From contig NZ_CP012982.1 of the NCBI RefSeq assembly GCF_001411495.1, positions 930,001 through 994,000 on the forward strand: 64,000 nucleotides of DNA, written 5' to 3'. Below, piece after piece: positions 8,362 through 16,458 of this stretch. The stretch's first letter is position 1, and each line of letters starts with the position of its first letter. Under the pieces are notes generated by a model. It did not search any database. It saw only the letters and a program-made list of their open reading frames with translations, and had not been told where the DNA came from. The position numbers and the translations under genes were made by a program. This stretch comes from Burkholderia cepacia ATCC 25416 (lineage in GTDB: Bacteria; Pseudomonadota; Gammaproteobacteria; Burkholderiales; Burkholderiaceae).

Positions 8362-9182
8362 GGCCGTCGCACCGAATCCTGGTAGCGCATGAGAATGAAG
8401 CGCGCGACGTCGTCCGAGTGATAGGCGGCGACGAGTTGCGTCACCCACGGCTTCGCGCGATCGGCGTCGCGCACCGTCAGCACGTTCGCATACGGCGAGC
8501 GCGCGTCCTCGAGGCTGATGCTGTCGCGCGCGGGTTGCAGCCCGGCACGCGCGGCATCGTCGCTGTCGATTGCAACGAACGCGGCCTTGTCGAGCGCTGC
8601 GTAAAGGCGCTCCCGGCGCAGCGCGACGAGCTTCAGCCCGAGCCGGTTGCCGGTCACGTCGCGCAGCGTCGCATGCAGGCCGGCCTGCTCGCGCAGCGTC
8701 ACCAGCGTGTCGTTCTGCAGCAGCACGAGCGCACGCGCCATCCCGCGCGGATCGTCGGGAATCGCGACCGTCGCGCCGGGTTGCAGTTCGTTCAGGTTCT
8801 TGAGCTTGCGCGAATACAGCGCCATCGGCAGCGTGACGGTCGGCGCGATTCCGGTCAGGGCGTAGCGCTTCCGCGCGCGCGTCGCGGCAAGCTGTTGCGC
8901 GTCCTCGAAGCTGGCCGCGTCGATCTTGCCATCGGCCAGCGCCGCGTCGATGCGCGACGCATCGTCGAATTCGACGACGTCGATGCCGAATCCTCGTGAC
9001 GCCGCGACCCGCTTCACTTCGTCGAGGATCTGCGCATGCACGCCGCGCGTCACGCCGACGCGGACGGCCGCTGCAGTCGCTGCAGTCGCCGCAGTCGATT
9101 CAGCGGCGACGGCCAAAGCCGGATGAACGACCCCGCACGCAACCATCAGCCACGCGCCCAGGTAGTGCACGACGCGCTTCAT
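8355..9182 (-). CDS. NlpA/MetQ-like periplasmic substrate-binding protein
   Basis: The product has 275 residues with an N-terminal signal (hydrophobic GAWLMVACGVVHPALA). A cysteine within it (MVAC) is a weak lipobox, and Ala-x-Ala a few residues later offers ordinary cleavage, so lipid anchoring is uncertain. The mature part follows the MetQ/NlpA pattern: VRVGVTRGVHAQILDEVKRVA, VVEFDD, LADGKIDAASFEDAQQL, a stretch like VAIPDDPRGMARAL, and a final VAAYHSDDVARFI. Family members deliver methionine or related ligands to an ABC importer. No permease or ATPase is next to it. Its ATG overlaps the FGE stop by 4 bases (ATGA), so it is part of the sulfatase operon and may bind a product or substrate of that pathway. 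Confidence 0.75.
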   Translation of the reverse strand: MKRVVHYLGAWLMVACGVVHPALAVAAESTAATAATAAAVRVGVTRGVHAQILDEVKRVAASRGFGIDVVEFDDASRIDAALADGKIDAASFEDAQQLAATRARKRYALTGIAPTVTLPMALYSRKLKNLNELQPGATVAIPDDPRGMARALVLLQNDTLVTLREQAGLHATLRDVTGNRLGLKLVALRRERLYAALDKAAFVAIDSDDAARAGLQPARDSISLEDARSPYANVLTVRDADRAKPWVTQLVAAYHSDDVARFILMRYQDSVRRPW

Positions 9183-10228
9183 GACGCATCCCTCAGAATC
9201 GTGCGAAATCCGATATGCGACGCGCCGAGATCGGCTTCCTGCTGTTCACGCGACGACGCGCGATAACGCACGCAGTAGTCACGCGAGCACAGGAACGAGC
9301 CGCCCTTGATGACCATCGGCGTATCGTGCCGGCGCGTCGGCGGAGCGACGGCCGCCGTGTCGCCGTTGGTATGCGACTGGTGCGGGCCCGTGTATGCGTC
9401 CCGGGTCCACTCCCACGCATTGCCGATCATGTCGTAGAGCCGGAACCCGTTCGCCGCGTAGCAGCCGACGGGCGCGAGCCCCGCATGGCCGTCCTCGGCC
9501 GTGTCGAGCACCGGGAACGCGCCCTGCCAGTAGTTCGCGGCCGGCTTGCCCTGCGCGTCGCGCGGCGCCGCGTCGAGCGACGCGTCGTCGCGGCCGGCCT
9601 TGCCCGCGTATTCCCATTCGGCCTCGGTCGGCAGGTCGCGGCCGAGCCACCGCGCATACGCGAGCGCATCGCGCTGCGTGACAAGCGTGACGGGCAGGTT
9701 GCCGATCCCGTCGACGCCGCTGCCCGGCCCGCGCGGATGACGCCACGACGCGCCCTTCACCCACGACCACCACGCGAGGTCGCGCGCGTTCATCTCGTCG
9801 CGTGTCGGCACATGGAACACGGCCGCCCCGCCCTGCTGCTCGGCCTCGGTAACGTAGCCGGTCGCCTGCACGAACGCGGCGAACTGCGCGATCGTCACGT
9901 CGGTCTGGTCGATCCAGAACCCGCCGACGCGCGTGCGGCCGTCGCCCACCGGGCGCTCGTCCGCGTAGCCGCGCGTGCTGCCGAACACGAACGCGCCGCC
10001 GCGCAGGTGCACCATCCCGGCCTTCGGGTCGTCGCGCCACCCGGCCGGCAGCCCCGAATAGCGCGCGCACTGCCGCTCCGAGCCGAGCGGCGCGAGTGCG
10101 CGGCCGCGATTCGCGTCGTCGAATGCGTCGCCCCCCGGCGCGACGGGATTCGCATAGCCGGCCGCGAACGCGGCGGCGAACAACGTGGCAGCCAGCGCCG
10201 CGCCGATCGTCCAGAACCGGAACCGCAT
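9179..10228 (-). CDS. Formylglycine-generating enzyme (sulfatase activating), exported form
   Basis: A 349-residue FGE-sulfatase protein. FGEs oxidise a cysteine in sulfatases to formylglycine, the catalytic aldehyde. Family stretches are GGAFVFGS (about 77), FWIDQTDVTIAQFAAFV (104), LPTEAEWEYAGKAG (199), YDMIGNAWEWT (265) and a final GASHIGFRT. Two cysteines, Cys314 and Cys319 (GGSFLCSRDYCVRYR), occupy the place and spacing of the copper-binding active-site pair of aerobic FGE, so it should be active. It begins with a clear hydrophobic signal segment (about residues 5-24), which places it in the periplasm; most bacterial FGEs act in the cytoplasm. It lies between the sulfatase gene (15 bp upstream) and the NlpA-like gene (4-bp overlap). 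Confidence 0.88.
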   Translation of the reverse strand: MRFRFWTIGAALAATLFAAAFAAGYANPVAPGGDAFDDANRGRALAPLGSERQCARYSGLPAGWRDDPKAGMVHLRGGAFVFGSTRGYADERPVGDGRTRVGGFWIDQTDVTIAQFAAFVQATGYVTEAEQQGGAAVFHVPTRDEMNARDLAWWSWVKGASWRHPRGPGSGVDGIGNLPVTLVTQRDALAYARWLGRDLPTEAEWEYAGKAGRDDASLDAAPRDAQGKPAANYWQGAFPVLDTAEDGHAGLAPVGCYAANGFRLYDMIGNAWEWTRDAYTGPHQSHTNGDTAAVAPPTRRHDTPMVIKGGSFLCSRDYCVRYRASSREQQEADLGASHIGFRTILRDAS

Positions 10229-10243
10229 CGTGTCGCCCCGGTA

Positions 10244-12202
10244 TCAGTAGTAGCCGCGCGGACGCAGCGGTTCGACTCCGCCGACGTTGCTCATGTAGGT
10301 CTTCCACTGGTCGACGAGCGTGCCGATCACCGACGGGTTCTGCGCCGACACGTCGGTCGTCTCGCCGCGATCCGACGCGAGGTCGTAAAGCTGCCAGTGC
10401 CCGTCGAGCGGCCCGAGCGGCGGTTCGGTCCACAGTGCCTTCCAGCGGCCGTCGGCGCTGCGCAGGTAGGCGCGGCCGTATGCTTCGTCGCCGAACGGCG
10501 TCGTATGCACCTCGCCCGTCGCCGACCCCGTGAGCACCGGCAGCAGCGACTGGCCGGTGACCGGATACACGTAGCGGTTGTTGTAGACCACCTTGCCCTT
10601 GTTCTGGTCGACGCCCGTCAGCGTGTTGACGAGCGGCGGCGCCGGCTGCGACGGCGGCGTGACGCCCGCGATCGCAAGGAACGTCGCCGTGTTGTCGGTC
10701 ACGTGCGTGAACGCGCGCAGCGTCGGCAACTGCTTCGTCTGGCCCGGCAGGCGCACGATCGTCGGCGTCGATACGCCGCCTTCGGCCGAATACCCCTTCG
10801 TGAGCCGGAACGGCGACGCGCTCACCTCGGCCCAGCGCAGCCCGTACTGCAGGCGCTGCGCGTTCTGCTTGCCGTTGTCGGTGCCGAGGGTCGAGTAGAC
10901 CGGGTCCTGCCCGTTCGCGGTGTCGGTCGCCGTCGGGTCCGCGCCCGAGTCGATCGGCCAGCCTTCCGAGCCGTTGTCCGACTGGAACATGATGAACGTG
11001 TTGTCGTATTCGCCGATGTCCTTCAGGTGCTGGATCAGGAGTCCGATGTTGTAGTCGAGGTTCTCGACCATCCCCGCATAGATCTCCATGTAGCGCGCCT
11101 GCGCCCGCCGCTCGGCCGGCGACAGGCTCGACCACTGCTTGTCGACCTTGCCGGGGCCGTAGTCGCTGTAGCCGTCGGCGGCCGAATGCACCGCGCTGAT
11201 GTACTTCGCGCTCGCGGTGCCGTTGTTCGCGGTCGCGGGCGACGCCGCCGTCGTTTCGGGCAGGCCGTCGAACGGCTTGAAATCGGCGGGGATCAGGCCG
11301 AGCGCCTTCTGCCGTGCGATCCGCGCATTGCGGATCGCGTCGTAGCCGGCGTCGTACACGCCCGCGTACTTGTGCAGCCATGGTTCGGGCACCTGCAGCG
11401 GCCAGTGCGGCGACGTATACGCCGCGTACGCGAAGAACGGCTTGCCGTCGCGCTTGTTCGAATCGATGTACGAGATCAGCTTCTGCGTATAGAAATCGGT
11501 CGAATAGAACACGGCCGGGCTGCCGCCCGCGCCGCCCGGCTGCCCGGGCTGGCCAGGCTGCACGTAACGGCCGTCTTCCGTGTAGTTCGACGAGCCGGCC
11601 GGCTCGTGCGCGAAGTGGTTGGTCGCCGCGCCGCCGAGCAGCACGTAGCTGCGCTCGAAGCCCCACTGGTCCGGCGTCTGCCCGCTGCCCGTCGCGCTGC
11701 CGACGATCCCCGAGCCGATATGCCACTTGCCCGCGATGTACGTGTGGTAGCCGGCATCCTTCAACAGTTGTGCGAACGACAGCGCGCGGTCGTTCAGGTA
11801 GCCCTCGTAGCCGGGCAGCCCGCGCCGTTCGTCGGTCGGCACCCCCATCGTGCCTTCGCCGACCAGATGGTGATCGGTGCCGGACACCAGCATCGCGCGC
11901 GTGATCGCGCAGACCGTGCCCGTGTGATGGTTCGACAGGATGCGGCCCGACGCGACGAGCGCATCGAGGTTCGGCGTGTTGATCTCGCCGCCGAATGCAT
12001 GGATGTCGGAATAGCCGAGATCGTCGGCCATGATGTACAGGATGTTCGGGCGTTTCGCCGCCAGCGGCGGCGCGGGGTTCGTCGATGACGACGGCGGATC
12101 GCTGTCGACGCCGCCGCACGATGCAAGCGACAACGCGCCGGCAATCGCGGCGCAGACGACACGGAAACGAAAAGCATGCAACGGCGAAGCGGACTTTTTC
12201 AT
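10244..12202 (-). CDS. Arylsulfatase-family lipoprotein
   Basis: The 652-residue product opens with a lipoprotein signal ending LASC (Cys29), so the enzyme is lipid-anchored outside the cytoplasm. Sulfatase features are NILYIMADDLGYSD (metal-binding Asp60 and Asp61), the catalytic region TVCAITRAML (Cys98), GTDHH after it, GKWHIGSG, and SDNGSEGWP near the middle. It should hydrolyse sulfate esters and release sulfate. The nucleophile motif is unusual: the standard C-x-P-S/T-R has Ile100 in place of proline. The partner FGE is encoded directly downstream and is also exported. It is the first gene of a minus-strand operon. No strong ribosome site or sigma-54 promoter was found in the 209-bp gap before it. 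Confidence 0.88.
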   Translation of the reverse strand: MKKSASPLHAFRFRVVCAAIAGALSLASCGGVDSDPPSSSTNPAPPLAAKRPNILYIMADDLGYSDIHAFGGEINTPNLDALVASGRILSNHHTGTVCAITRAMLVSGTDHHLVGEGTMGVPTDERRGLPGYEGYLNDRALSFAQLLKDAGYHTYIAGKWHIGSGIVGSATGSGQTPDQWGFERSYVLLGGAATNHFAHEPAGSSNYTEDGRYVQPGQPGQPGGAGGSPAVFYSTDFYTQKLISYIDSNKRDGKPFFAYAAYTSPHWPLQVPEPWLHKYAGVYDAGYDAIRNARIARQKALGLIPADFKPFDGLPETTAASPATANNGTASAKYISAVHSAADGYSDYGPGKVDKQWSSLSPAERRAQARYMEIYAGMVENLDYNIGLLIQHLKDIGEYDNTFIMFQSDNGSEGWPIDSGADPTATDTANGQDPVYSTLGTDNGKQNAQRLQYGLRWAEVSASPFRLTKGYSAEGGVSTPTIVRLPGQTKQLPTLRAFTHVTDNTATFLAIAGVTPPSQPAPPLVNTLTGVDQNKGKVVYNNRYVYPVTGQSLLPVLTGSATGEVHTTPFGDEAYGRAYLRSADGRWKALWTEPPLGPLDGHWQLYDLASDRGETTDVSAQNPSVIGTLVDQWKTYMSNVGGVEPLRPRGYY

Positions 12203-12411
12203 CGTTCTGGAACGCGCGATCTACGGGATCGGCGATCTTAGCGTCGCGCGCGCGGCACCCAAAGTCCGATTCGTCACATGCTAACGGGGCGGCGGAATAT
12301 GCGCGCAAGCCGAATACCGGCCATCGGCACGCGCGTATGCATGCGCGCGGGCCGAGCGCCGAAGCCGGCCGCCGCCGGGCCGCGCGCGACGGCTCGCCCG
12401 CGCGTCGTGCT

Positions 12412-13131
12412 TCAGCTGCGTCCGCCGAGGCTGCCGCCGCCGTCCACGGCCAGCACCTGCCCCGTGACGAAACCGGCCTCGTCCGACAGGAAGAACGCGA
12501 TCGCGGCCGCCACATCGTCGGGCGTGCCGAGCCGGCGCGCGGGAATCGTCGCGAGCACCTTGCGTTCGGCTTCGCTGCCGACGGGCCGCGTCAGCCGGAA
12601 CAGTTCCGTCTCGATCGGCCCCGGCGCCACCGCGTTGACGGTCACACCATGTTCGGCCAGTTCGAGCGCCCACGTGCGCGTGCAGCCGACGAGCGCGCTC
12701 TTCGCGGCGGAATACGCGGTGCGGTCGAGACTGCCGAAAATCGCCCGGCTGCAGATGTTGACGATGCGCCCGTGGCCGCGCGCCTTCATCGCGTCCGCGA
12801 AGTGCTGCGTGACCTGGATCGCGGCCCGCACGTTGAGATCGAACACGGTCTGCAGCGACCGGAAATCGATCTGCCCGAGCGGTTGCGGCATCACGATGCC
12901 CGCATTGTTCACGATACCGTCGACAGCGTGCTCCTCGCCGATACGGGTAAGCGTCGCTGCCGTCTGTTCGATGTCGGCGAGATCGCACGCGCGCAGTTCG
13001 CCGGGAAAGTCGATGCCCTGCACATTTCGCGCGAGGCCGATGACGTGATGACCGTGCCGTGCGAGCAAGGTGCTGACCGCGAGGCCGATGCCGCGCGATG
13101 CGCCGGTGACGAGATAGGTGCGAGATGACAT
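12412..13131 (-). CDS. SDR-family oxidoreductase
   Basis: This is a classical short-chain dehydrogenase/reductase of 239 residues. It has the cofactor motif TGASRGIG (residues 9-16), NNAG (about 95-98), a catalytic Ser in ICSRAIFGS, the YSAAK Tyr/Lys pair (about 146-150), and PGPIETE after it. The C-terminus ends VTGQVLAVDGGGS. Arginines after the glycine motif and in ARN suggest NADP(H), but this is not certain. The sequence pattern resembles 3-oxoacyl-ACP reductase-like SDRs; the substrate is unknown. It is a stand-alone gene 209 bp ahead of the sulfatase operon, in the same direction. Confidence 0.88.
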   Translation of the reverse strand: MSSRTYLVTGASRGIGLAVSTLLARHGHHVIGLARNVQGIDFPGELRACDLADIEQTAATLTRIGEEHAVDGIVNNAGIVMPQPLGQIDFRSLQTVFDLNVRAAIQVTQHFADAMKARGHGRIVNICSRAIFGSLDRTAYSAAKSALVGCTRTWALELAEHGVTVNAVAPGPIETELFRLTRPVGSEAERKVLATIPARRLGTPDDVAAAIAFFLSDEAGFVTGQVLAVDGGGSLGGRS

Positions 13132-13571
13132 GCGTGCTCCCGAAGTCCGTTCACATGAATTGCGTGGAGAGAGGTTTCCAGGGTGGAGGCCCGGAACCGG
13201 TGCTTTGATCGGACGATTCTACGTGCGTAACGGACGTTACGTCGTGTCGTTACGGGCGTGTCCGTGGCAACACGGTACGTTTACTGCGCATCAGATGCGC
13301 CAGGAATTTCCAAATCACGACTGGTGGGAATTATCGTCTGATTTAATCTTGATGCGCCGAATATAAAAGAAAGCTTGTTAATCAAATATCTAACCCGCAA
13401 ACGTTTTACGCGAATGAGTTACGCATCCGAAAAATTAGACTAATAACGATTTCAAAATAGATTCCGCTTGAAACGACAACAGGCACGCCTCTTGCTGACT
13501 CCTTTCACCATGTGCTGCGTTCGGCAAGGAACGAATAACCCGAAAATCGGGCGCCGCCATATTTCGCACAA
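13132..13571. other. Gap with AT-rich section, probable old curli promoter region
   Basis: No convincing gene. The right half (about 13340-13560) is much more AT-rich than its surroundings and contains stops in all frames. It precedes the csgA remnant on the plus strand, so it may be what remains of a curli operon promoter. Confidence 0.4.
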
Positions 13572-13699
13572 GTGAATCCGGGCTACGTGACGCAGACCGG
13601 CTACAACAACAACGCCACGCTGGTGCAACAAGGCACGCCAACTACGCGAACACCAACCAGAACGGCTTCAACAACACCGTTTCGGTCAAGCAGCATTAA
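13572..13699 (+). pseudogene. csgA: Curlin (CsgA-like) 3' remnant, frameshifted
   Basis: The segment encodes curlin-like repeats: NPGYVTQTGYNNNATLVQQG, then after a shift of reading frame near 13640 the stretch NYANTNQNGFNNTVSVKQH followed by TAA at 13697-13699. The Gln/Asn/Gly spacing matches the strand-loop-strand repeats of amyloid curlins. Only the last one or two repeats are left and there is no signal peptide, so curli subunits cannot be made from this copy. A terminator follows directly, and an intact csgH-like gene lies 70 bp downstream. Confidence 0.7.
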
Positions 13700-13718
13700 G
13701 TGCCGCCGGCGTAACGGA

Positions 13719-13750
13719 AAGGCCGGACGGATACACGTTCGGCCTTTTTT
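13719..13750 (+). terminator. Rho-independent terminator of the csgA remnant
   Basis: AAGGCCG (13719-13725) pairs with CGGCCTT (13740-13746), with a run of T to 13750. It lies just after the curlin stop codon and before the csgH-like gene, as expected for partial termination after an abundant fibre subunit. Confidence 0.8.
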
Positions 13751-13769
13751 CATTCGACAGGGGACGATC

Positions 13770-14090
13770 ATGGTTGGCATTCACGATCTCAACGCCTATT
13801 TCGACATCGCCGCCAGTGCCGGCGGCGTGAATATCGTGCCGCACGTGCGGGCGGCTGCACCGGTCGACGTGTCGTACAGCCTGCGCATCACCCGAACCGG
13901 CGGCGCGGGCTCGGCCTCGCTGACGCGCTCCGGCGAATCGCGGCTCGCTGGCGGCGAGGACCAGCCGCTCGCGACGCTGCTGCTGAGCGTCGATTCGAGC
14001 GATATCTGCAAGGCAACGCTGGTTCTGCACGTCAACGGCGAGCATGCGGAGTATTCGGCGGACTGCAATCCGCATCGGACGGCGGGTTGA
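13770..14090 (+). CDS. csgH: CsgH-like curli assembly/chaperone protein
   Basis: This 106-residue protein starts at an ATG with AGGGG about 6 bases before it. It has a beta-rich, immunoglobulin-like pattern: VDVSYSLRITRTGGAGSASLTRSGESRL followed by ATLLLSVDSSDICKATLVLHVNGEHAEYSADC, with a Cys pair. It fits CsgH/CsgC-type proteins that keep curlin soluble in the periplasm. Unlike those, no signal peptide is seen in this reading, which is odd for a periplasmic chaperone. It follows a broken csgA. No csgG, csgE or csgF is present, so this is likely a leftover of a decayed curli locus. Confidence 0.6.
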   Translation: MVGIHDLNAYFDIAASAGGVNIVPHVRAAAPVDVSYSLRITRTGGAGSASLTRSGESRLAGGEDQPLATLLLSVDSSDICKATLVLHVNGEHAEYSADCNPHRTAG

Positions 14091-14278
14091 TACGGCGCGG
14101 CCTGGGGGCCGTCGCGCCGCATGGCAAGCGCCTGCCGCGCGGCGCGACCGGCATCGGCGCGCGCGGCGGTCAGCCGGCCCGCCCCTCCGCCATCGGCATC
14201 GCGCGCCGCGACGCGATCCGCCACGCACGAATCGGCCGGCATCGATACGCCGCCCCGCATCCCGCGCGCGTTCGGTAT

Positions 14279-15172
14279 TCAGTAACGCATCACGAGAAAC
14301 AGGCCGGCAGCCGCGAGCGCCATCCCCGGCCATGCGAGCGCGCCGATCGTCTCGCCGAGCGCCACGAGCGCGATCAGCGCGGTCGCGGGCGGGATCAGGA
14401 AGAACAGCGCCGACACGCGCGACGCCTCGCCGTACCGCACCATCGCGAGCAGCAGCGAGATCGCGATCAGCGAGTTGCAGATGACGAGGTACGCGAGCGA
14501 ACCGGCGAGCCCGGCGGTCCATTGCACGTGCATCGGTTCGAGCGCGAACGCGAGCGGCGCGGTGACCGCGAGGCCGACCGCGTACTGCACGAGGTTCGCG
14601 GTGACCGGATGGACGTCGGTGCCGAAGCGTTTTTCCCACAGCGTGCCGCCGGTGATGCAGGCGAGCGCGAACAGCGCGAACGCGAGCGCCCACGGCGACG
14701 CGACATCGACCGACGAACGCGCGAGGATCACCAGGACCGCGCCCGCGGCGCCGAGTGCGAGCCCGATCCAGCGCAACACGCCGACGCGTTCGCCGGCAAT
14801 CATCGGCGCGAGCAGCCCGACGAGGATCGGCTGCTGCGACGTGACGAGCGCGACGGCGCCCGCCGACATGCCGAGCTTCAGGCTCAGGTACGTACACGCG
14901 AAATAACCGGCCTGCAGCAACAGGCCGACCACGACGAGATCGCGCCATGCGCGCCCCGTGCGCGGCAACGCGGGGCGCAGCCACAGGAACGGGCCCGCGA
15001 GCAGCGCGACGACGCACGCATAGCGCAGCGCGAGGAAGGTGAGCGGATCGGCATAGCGCAAGCCGAGCTTCAGGAACACGAAGCCGCTTGCCCACAGCAG
15101 CAGGAACAGTGCGGGCGCGATGCGCAGCCAGCCGGGTTGCCGCGCGGCCTTCGTGGTATCGATCGTCGTCAT
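14279..15172 (-). CDS. EamA/DMT-family inner-membrane transporter
   Basis: The product has 297 residues with about ten hydrophobic segments arranged as two repeated five-helix EamA halves, typical of drug/metabolite exporters such as RhtA and YdcZ relatives. Recognisable parts are LLLWASGFVFLKLGLRYADPL at the first helix, ALRYACVV, the end of the first half (LVTSQQPILVGLLAPMIAGERV), and the matching end of the second half (LIPPATALIALVALGETIGA). I chose the ATG at 15172 over the longer frame because the membrane region begins just after it. Substrate unknown; amino acids or small metabolites are usual. It stands alone between a LysR gene and the curli remnant. Confidence 0.85.
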   Translation of the reverse strand: MTTIDTTKAARQPGWLRIAPALFLLLWASGFVFLKLGLRYADPLTFLALRYACVVALLAGPFLWLRPALPRTGRAWRDLVVVGLLLQAGYFACTYLSLKLGMSAGAVALVTSQQPILVGLLAPMIAGERVGVLRWIGLALGAAGAVLVILARSSVDVASPWALAFALFALACITGGTLWEKRFGTDVHPVTANLVQYAVGLAVTAPLAFALEPMHVQWTAGLAGSLAYLVICNSLIAISLLLAMVRYGEASRVSALFFLIPPATALIALVALGETIGALAWPGMALAAAGLFLVMRY

Positions 15173-15419
15173 GTACGCGCGCGCCGGGTTGTCGCAGGGA
15201 GGTCTGCCCCGTGCGCACCGGGGCTGCATGCCGGCCAGCGCATCACCGAAGAACCGTGTAACGGGTGAGGTTCGGAACGGTCGCTGCGATAGCGATGACG
15301 ATGGCGACCTGCGGTTCACGCTTCATCACGTCGTGCCCCCGGCGGATTGGGTGTGCGACGATCATACGCCGCACCGGCCGACCATGCGTCGCGGGGATGC
15401 CGCGACCGACGCGCCCGCC

Positions 15420-16331
15420 TCAACCATCCGACGCGAGCATCTTCGGTATCTCGTCCACGAGCGCATCGATGACGACACGCACCTTCGACGGCACGTGGCG
15501 CGATGCCGGCCGCACGGCGAACACTTCGGCGCCCGACACGCTGTTGCTGTCCATCACGAGCGCGAGGCGGCCGTCGCGCAGGTAAGGCGCCATCAGCCAG
15601 CAGGGGAGCCACGCAAGGCCCGCGCCGGCGGCGGCCGCATCGGCAATGGCCTGCAGGTCGTCGAGCCGCAGGCGCCCGGCCGGACGATGGTCGTGCACCG
15701 CGCCGTTCGCGCCGACTATCGGCCACGGCGTCGGTTGCCCGCCGCGCGAATACGCGATGCCGACGTGCGACGCGAGTTCGTCGAGCCCCGCCGGCCGGCC
15801 ATGACGTTCGAGATACGCGGGCGATGCGCAGATGCCCATGCGCTGCACGCCGAGCTTGCGGCCGACGAGCGCGCTCGTATCGGCGAGCTCGCCGATGCGC
15901 ACCGCGATGTCGAAGCCGTCGTTGACGAGGTCGGCCACGCGATCGCTGAACGACACGTCGATTTCGAGCCGCGGATGGCGCTCCACGAGGCGCCGCATGA
16001 GGGGCGCCACGCATTGCCGCCCGAACAGCACCGGCACGCTGACGCGCAGCCGCCCCGCCGGCTCGCGCTGGCCCGCGTCGAGCGCGGCCTCCGTCTCGCC
16101 GAGTTCGGCGAGCAGCCGCCGGCACTGTTCGTAATAGACGAGCCCCTCGTCGGTCAGGCCGAGCTGGCGTGTCGTGCGCTGCAGCAGCCGGGTGCCGAGA
16201 CGGCGTTCGAGCCGCGCGACGACCTTCGCGACCGCCGAGCGCGTAACGCCGAGCCGCAGCGCGGCCGCCGCGAAGCTGCCCGAATCCACCACGTCGACAA
16301 ATTCGGCAACGCCTCTCAGCCGCTCGTCCAT
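15420..16331 (-). CDS. LysR-family transcriptional regulator
   Basis: 303 residues with the LysR layout: an N-terminal winged helix-turn-helix (about 1-60, with GSFAAAALRLGVTRSAVAKVVARLERRLGTRLLQRTTR) and a periplasmic-binding-like effector domain (about 90-300, with GRLRVSVPVLFG and DIAVRIGELADTS). It is the CrgA/AaeR-like subgroup common in Burkholderia. It is divergent from an alcohol dehydrogenase gene with a 127-bp gap that contains a perfect dyad, so it most likely controls that gene and itself. The inducer is unknown. Confidence 0.9.
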   Translation of the reverse strand: MDERLRGVAEFVDVVDSGSFAAAALRLGVTRSAVAKVVARLERRLGTRLLQRTTRQLGLTDEGLVYYEQCRRLLAELGETEAALDAGQREPAGRLRVSVPVLFGRQCVAPLMRRLVERHPRLEIDVSFSDRVADLVNDGFDIAVRIGELADTSALVGRKLGVQRMGICASPAYLERHGRPAGLDELASHVGIAYSRGGQPTPWPIVGANGAVHDHRPAGRLRLDDLQAIADAAAAGAGLAWLPCWLMAPYLRDGRLALVMDSNSVSGAEVFAVRPASRHVPSKVRVVIDALVDEIPKMLASDG

Positions 16332-16425
16332 GCCATTTCGCTCCGGTGGGGTAACAGGTTTGTGTCCATGCAGGCGACAGTCATCGGCCGAATTATCGTC
16401 AATGCGTCCATGCGAGCAACACTAT

Positions 16426-16441
16426 GATAGTCCGCACTATC
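16426..16441. promoter_or_regulatory. Dyad GATAGT-N4-ACTATC, candidate LysR site
   Basis: A perfect 6-bp inverted repeat (GATAGTCCGCACTATC) lies in the 127-bp gap between the divergent LysR gene and the dehydrogenase gene, 18 bases before the dehydrogenase ATG. Its place suggests a regulator site near the start of transcription. Binding by the neighbouring LysR protein is inferred. Confidence 0.5.
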
Positions 16442-16458
16442 TCGAAAAAGGAGTCGAC

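Noticed and set aside
9215..12088. 957-codon plus-strand open frame over the FGE and sulfatase genes
   Set aside because: It is the reverse-strand shadow of two well-supported genes in GC-rich DNA. Its protein is Arg/Ala/Val-rich without recognisable domains.
9279..12515. 1078-codon minus-strand open frame spanning sulfatase and FGE genes
   Set aside because: An out-of-frame reading of the same DNA; Arg/Ala-rich and low in complexity, while the other frame gives two complete known enzymes.
13118..13366. 82-codon plus-strand frame beyond the SDR gene
   Set aside because: No ribosome site, no recognisable protein, and the start overlaps the SDR gene's 5' end.
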